A stretch of 64,000 nt of DNA. Source: Typhlomys cinereus. Lineage: Eukaryota; Chordata; Mammalia; Rodentia; Platacanthomyidae. The stretch is from NCBI GenBank assembly GCA_023101885.1, contig JALPQD010000044.1, forward strand, positions 1,240,001 through 1,304,000, read 5' to 3'. Within the stretch, counting starts at the first letter, position 1; each line of letters starts with the position of its first letter. Below, in pieces: positions 60,541 to 64,000 of this stretch. Made by a program: the position numbers and the translations under genes. The notes under the pieces are model-generated. The model saw nothing but the letters and a program-made list of their open reading frames with translations. It was not told where the DNA came from and made no database searches.

Positions 60541-60950
60541 TACAAAGACATGGGGGAAGGACAGGTCTGGTAGCTGCAGATTCTGGGAAAATGTTCAGCT
60601 TTTCCTTTATAAAAATAAAATTTTTATAAAGTGTTTGTGATTTCCTAGATCATTCTAGCTCCAGATTATCTCAGGGATAGGAAGTTTTATTTCCCTTTGT
60701 GACACTTGTAGGGTTTATATTTCACAACATAAATTTCTCAGAACATTTACTCTAATCTTTGAGGATGAATAGTTCAAATTCTGAACTCTACTTTGGGTAG
60801 CTTCTCAAGCAAAAAAAAATCAGAACTCCAAATCAGTTGGCTGCATGTGCAGCATGGGTAAGCAGGAACTCCTCTCCTGTCCCGTGCGCTCTGTGGGCTG
60901 CTGAATACCTGTGAGCAATGATGGGCAAGCTCTCCACTTCTGCCCCTCAC

Positions 60951-60998
60951 CTGTTTTAAATCCAGTGCTGGTAAGAGCTTCTGTGGAGGTTGTAGACT
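60951..60998 (-). CDS. Muc19: mucin Ser/Thr-array exon, 48 nt (A-type)
   Basis: The acceptor is tttcctccttcag and the donor ACAG|gtgagg. In phase 1 it codes STTSTEALTSTGFKT plus split Gly. Confidence 0.82.
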
Positions 60999-61084
60999 CT
61001 GAAGGAGGAAATGGGACAACTCTAAGGATTTGGGATACTGGAAAAAAGTATTTCATGTTGATTTTTTATTTTTTAAAAATTTAG

Positions 61085-61097
61085 TATTTGTGTGTGT

Positions 61098-61141
<44 letters not shown>

Positions 61142-61295
61142 TGGTTCACCAATGACACGTGTGGAAGATAATTCTGCAGAGTGAGATCAGAGTGAGATGC
61201 TTCTTTCCTTCCACTTTTATGAGAACTGAGCTCAGGTCACAGGGCTTTCATGGCAAGCTCCTTATTACTGAATGAGCCATCTTGCTGGTCCTCCT
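61085..61295 (-). mobile_element. B3-type SINE with (GT)n tail
   Basis: A GT tract at 61088-61140 is followed by gtgtggaagataattctgca and ends gagccatcttgctggtcc, a reversed tRNA-like head. Confidence 0.65.
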
Positions 61296-61745
61296 GTAGT
61301 TCAGCAGAAATAAGAGGAATTCATTTCCTCCTAGCATCTGTTGATAGCTTTCCTATTATTTTAGCTCTGTCTTAGAAATTTCTCCTTGAACACATCTTAG
61401 ATCCTACTCCAGTAACACTTAAACAAAGTAAACCCAGAAGCAAATCCTAATCCATCATGGAAGCTGGTCATACACTGATATTAGTCTCTTTTGGGAGATG
61501 TGATGGTTCAGTTTCCTTGGTCTAGTATTCATAGCTGCCTTGTAAATGAACATCAGCTCGCACACTTCTTTTAATACTTATGTGTCTCTTCAGTACCAGG
61601 AGTAGCTACAGAAGGAGGAAAATGGAAGGTAATATTCCTTCCAATATTTTTATCCTGTGCTCCTCTTGTGATTATTTATTATCACCCCAAAGCCTGCACA
61701 GACACATGACATATCCTAACTTGCACTTCATTTGTGTGATTGCAC

Positions 61746-61799
61746 CTGTGTTGGAAACTTCAGAACTACTGCTGGCCTCAGGAGAGATGACAGAAGTAG
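61746..61799 (-). CDS. Muc19: mucin Ser/Thr-array exon, 54 nt (B-type)
   Basis: The acceptor is ctttttgcag and the donor ACAG|gtgcaa, which is weak. In phase 1 it codes TSVISPEASSSSEVSNT plus split Gly, with the typical SNT(G) end. Confidence 0.74.
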
Positions 61800-62019
61800 C
61801 TGCAAAAAGAAATTATAAGTGGTACTGCCTTCATGGGCTCCTGGGAGCCAGAATTCACAAGCTCTTGGTGGATGGGAGGATTTCAATATGGGCAAATCCA
61901 AAGGGATTGACAGTTGAGATTTTTCCCTGAGAAAAATCTCTTCTCAGCTTTCATGTTCTTCCGGCCCTTGCTATGATCCCATCAGTGAACCAATGAGATC
62001 TAGAGACTTGAGACATTAC

Positions 62020-62068
62020 ATTGCTCTGGGTAGTCCTGCTCTGGTGACTGCTATTGCTGCTGTAGACT
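62020..62068 (-). CDS. Muc19: possible mucin array exon (A-type), donor uncertain
   Basis: The acceptor tttatctctcag and start AG-TCT-ACA match the 60951-60998 exon. The phase-1 frame gives STAAIAVTRAGLPRA. The only nearby donor, AAT|gtaatg, would leave in phase 2, not 1. The donor region is probably damaged, so this may be another dying exon. Confidence 0.4.
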
Positions 62069-62903
62069 CTGAGAGATAAAACAAGAAATAATTGGTGGAG
62101 TTAATGCTCCCTTCCTGGCCTCCTCCTGAGTTCCCGTGTATGTGGTGATTTGCCTATAATACTTCTTAAATTAAGAAGGATTATGTTGCAACTTGATGAC
62201 TGCTTATTTAAATTTCTGTATTTCTTACCAAGCTTCTTCTTTGAGTTTTCTAATATCAAGATAGATGCATAGGTTTCCCACGTAGCTTGTCTTTCCCACA
62301 GCAAATTTTTTGACACAATTCTAGACTCTTAATCACCTTTCTTTGAAGATCTGTGGCAAGAAGCTGAAAACCTCTCAAGTATTGTTTTAAAATGTTATAT
62401 AGATTTGCCATGGATTTGAACTGCAAGCCTACTGGACCCAAGACACCAAAATAATGGTAGAGCTTACTCACAGTAACTGAGTTCAAGCAATTTGTAGAAG
62501 GCCAAGTAATCCACTGACTGACCAGACAATCAACAGCAAAGTATTCAATGCTGCAACTGGTTGGGTGGGTTGAAGTTGATGAAATACTTTTGTATTTCTA
62601 AGTTCTCAGTGCTACTTTTTCCCAAAAATGTTATTGGATGAAATTGTTAGGTGAAGTTTTCAGAATCTTGGAGCTTCTGGATTTGTAAACCATGTTATTG
62701 TTTTGCTAGTAACCTCACTTCCTATTGTCATGAATGTGTTATTTGGGGTAGAAAAAAACTTTCAGGATTGGACAGACATCTTGTCAGCTATTATCTAATA
62801 ATTTATTTTTATCTGCACAAATGTTTATTACAGGGGAAGCAAATGAGATGACTATATTTCAGGCACAATGATTGTTGGGAGATGAGCAGAAAGGGCACTG
62901 TGC

Positions 62904-62969
62904 CTTTAGCAGGTTTAGTGGATGCTACTCTATCTCCAGTGATTCCATTTTCTGGAGAAGTGATGACCT
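62904..62969 (-). CDS. Muc19: mucin Ser/Thr-array exon, 66 nt (A-type), GC donor
   Basis: The acceptor is cctttgtctcag. In phase 1 it codes VITSPENGITGDRVASTKPA and one more Lys. The only end that keeps phase 1 is AAAG|gcacag, a non-canonical GC donor. It lies 118 bp after the B exon at 63088-63153, again the module spacing, and is the same length. Confidence 0.5.
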
Positions 62970-63087
62970 CTGAGACAAAGGAACAACAAGGAGCATTATG
63001 GATTAACCTAGGGGCAACCTGGTGCAGAAGTAAACCTGGGGTAGTAGCTTCTTCAGGTCCATAGGAAAATTCCAACCACATTCTTAC

Positions 63088-63153
63088 CTGTGTTGGATCT
63101 GCTAGGAGTAAGTATTGTGTGAGTTGTTACCACAGAGCTTGTGTTTACATTAC
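63088..63153 (-). CDS. Muc19: mucin Ser/Thr-array exon, 66 nt (B-type)
   Basis: The acceptor is tttggtttcag and the donor ACAG|gtaaga. In phase 1 it codes 21 residues starting NVNTSSVVTTHTI and ending SRSNT, plus split Gly. It is the most 5' mucin exon found in the window; the gene continues beyond 64 kb. Confidence 0.8.
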
Positions 63154-63769
63154 CTGAAACCAAAAGAGTCCAGGGATCACTTGAATGCTATAAGACCTCC
63201 ATAGAGGCGTCATAGGATGTGTGCTCCTCAGCTATCACAAGAACACTGATTTAATGGGCTGTCACATACCATAGTCAAACCATGAATTCACCATGTTGCA
63301 GAAAATAATCCTGGACTTCTGATTGTCCTCCCTCTACTTCTAATGTGCTAGAATTATATTCATGTGCTTCCACTTCAATATTATAGACATGTGCCCCCCA
63401 CACCTATTTTTTAAAAATATGGTGCTAGGAATCAAACAAAAGGCTTCATGCATGTTATTCCAGCATTCTACCAACCAATGATTTCTGCAACCCACAGAGC
63501 CTCTTCTGCCTACTTCACAGACTTAATAATTCGATGAGTTTCTCTCCTTTAGGCTTTTCCAGCCTCAAGCACTACAGATAATGGTATCTTCCTCTTATGT
63601 CATCTTTCCCTAGCATTCCCAGACAATGATTAAAAATGATTTTTTTCTCATGTCTAACTGATTTACCCTTAGAGTACTCAGGAGAAACTGTGAAGCCTTG
63701 TTCCTGTTTTGGCAGGATCAAAGAAGGTTTCTTGGGAGAGAGAACATCTTATTTGGATCTTTATCTCTG

Positions 63770-64000
63770 TGTCATTGTTTGAATGTGAGTTGCTCTGCAC
63801 AGGCTCATGTGTTTACATTACCTGCTGCTAATGTTTGGGAAGATTATAAACTTTAGGAGGTGGAGCCTTGCTGAAAGGTGGTTAGCCCCACCCTGTTTCC
63901 ACTAGTATTCTACTCTAGTAGTCTGCAGCTTATGCTTTCTCTGTCTCCATAATGATGGACACGACATAAGTCTCCTCCAGCTCCTGCACCTGCCATGCCT
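63770..64000 (-). repeat. repeat family P, inverted, cut by the window edge
   Basis: tttaggaggtggagccttgc and ccaccctgtttccactagta match the copy at 53700-54165. Confidence 0.55.

Larger units (their letters stand above)
34645..63153 (-). other. Muc19: 3' part of a gel-forming mucin gene, probably Muc19 (gene span)
   Basis: This span covers about 35 small exons on the minus strand. They end in the classical secreted-mucin C-terminus: VWC, VWC, then a cystine knot. Gel-forming mucins are secreted and heavily O-glycosylated, and they dimerise through the C-terminal cystine knot; MUC19 is the salivary and mucous-gland member. The run CHGPLGEEKS-LGDTW, then CCEIRHC-EPRKC and IGDSFDDPSNPC, closely matches what I remember of the MUC19/porcine submaxillary mucin end, hence the symbol. 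The N-terminal VWD domains and any main repeat exon lie beyond the window. In humans MUC19 is listed as a gene/pseudogene, so the lesions in two repeat exons here matter. Joining by phase is my own reconstruction; no transcript was available. Confidence 0.85.

Noticed and set aside
61573..61605. Possible A-type exon after ttctgtag (TPGTEETHK)
   Set aside because: No GT donor before an in-frame stop. Position suits a module partner of 61746-61799, so it may be a relic, but evidence is too thin to list.

Overview
The window is mammalian nuclear DNA. Both strands carry tRNA-derived SINEs of the B2/B3 kind, an ID element, a B1-like element, LINE-1 copies, LTRs and many simple repeats, which points to a rodent. 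B2/B3-type SINEs suggest the mouse-related clade. A recurring ~290-bp SINE and two medium-length repeat families suggest a non-murine lineage; a jerboa or relative is only a guess. There are no operons, CRISPR arrays or prokaryotic features.

The one gene I can reconstruct lies on the minus strand, from about 63.15 kb down to a poly(A) signal at 34.67 kb. It is the 3' part of a gel-forming mucin, most likely Muc19. Its C-terminal end is spliced from eight exons with consistent phases. They run from a CAALITPAP linker, through a ten-cysteine VWC domain and a second VWC domain, to a C-terminal cystine knot (CTCK) split over two exons, then a stop at 34818-34820. Upstream, from 43.8 to 63.15 kb, is an array of about 26 tiny Ser/Thr/Gly-rich exons of 36, 45, 48, 54 or 66 nt (54 is commonest). 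Nearly all start and end in phase 1, so exons can be gained, lost or skipped without changing frame. Many fall into two-exon modules ('B' then 'A') separated by a very short intron of 94-133 bp. At least six further positions hold exon relics with broken splice sites or stops. Two exons have become minisatellites: a 15-bp repeat coding a Thr-Glu-x-Arg-x pentapeptide (47784-48132, one extra base) and a 30-bp repeat coding a Ser/Thr-rich decapeptide (50462-51200, a stop codon and frame changes).

From 1 to about 34.6 kb I see no supported gene; it is probably intergenic, downstream of the mucin. It holds a full-length but mutated L1 (7778-13956) with a 17-bp target-site duplication, an older L1 3' end, two LTR-like elements, many SINEs, two medium repeat families, and a 580-bp tetranucleotide satellite that includes a self-complementary AGCT block.

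I found no wholly new system. The most noteworthy structure is the mucin micro-exon array: symmetric phases, two-exon modules, visible exon decay, and two coding minisatellites with frame lesions.
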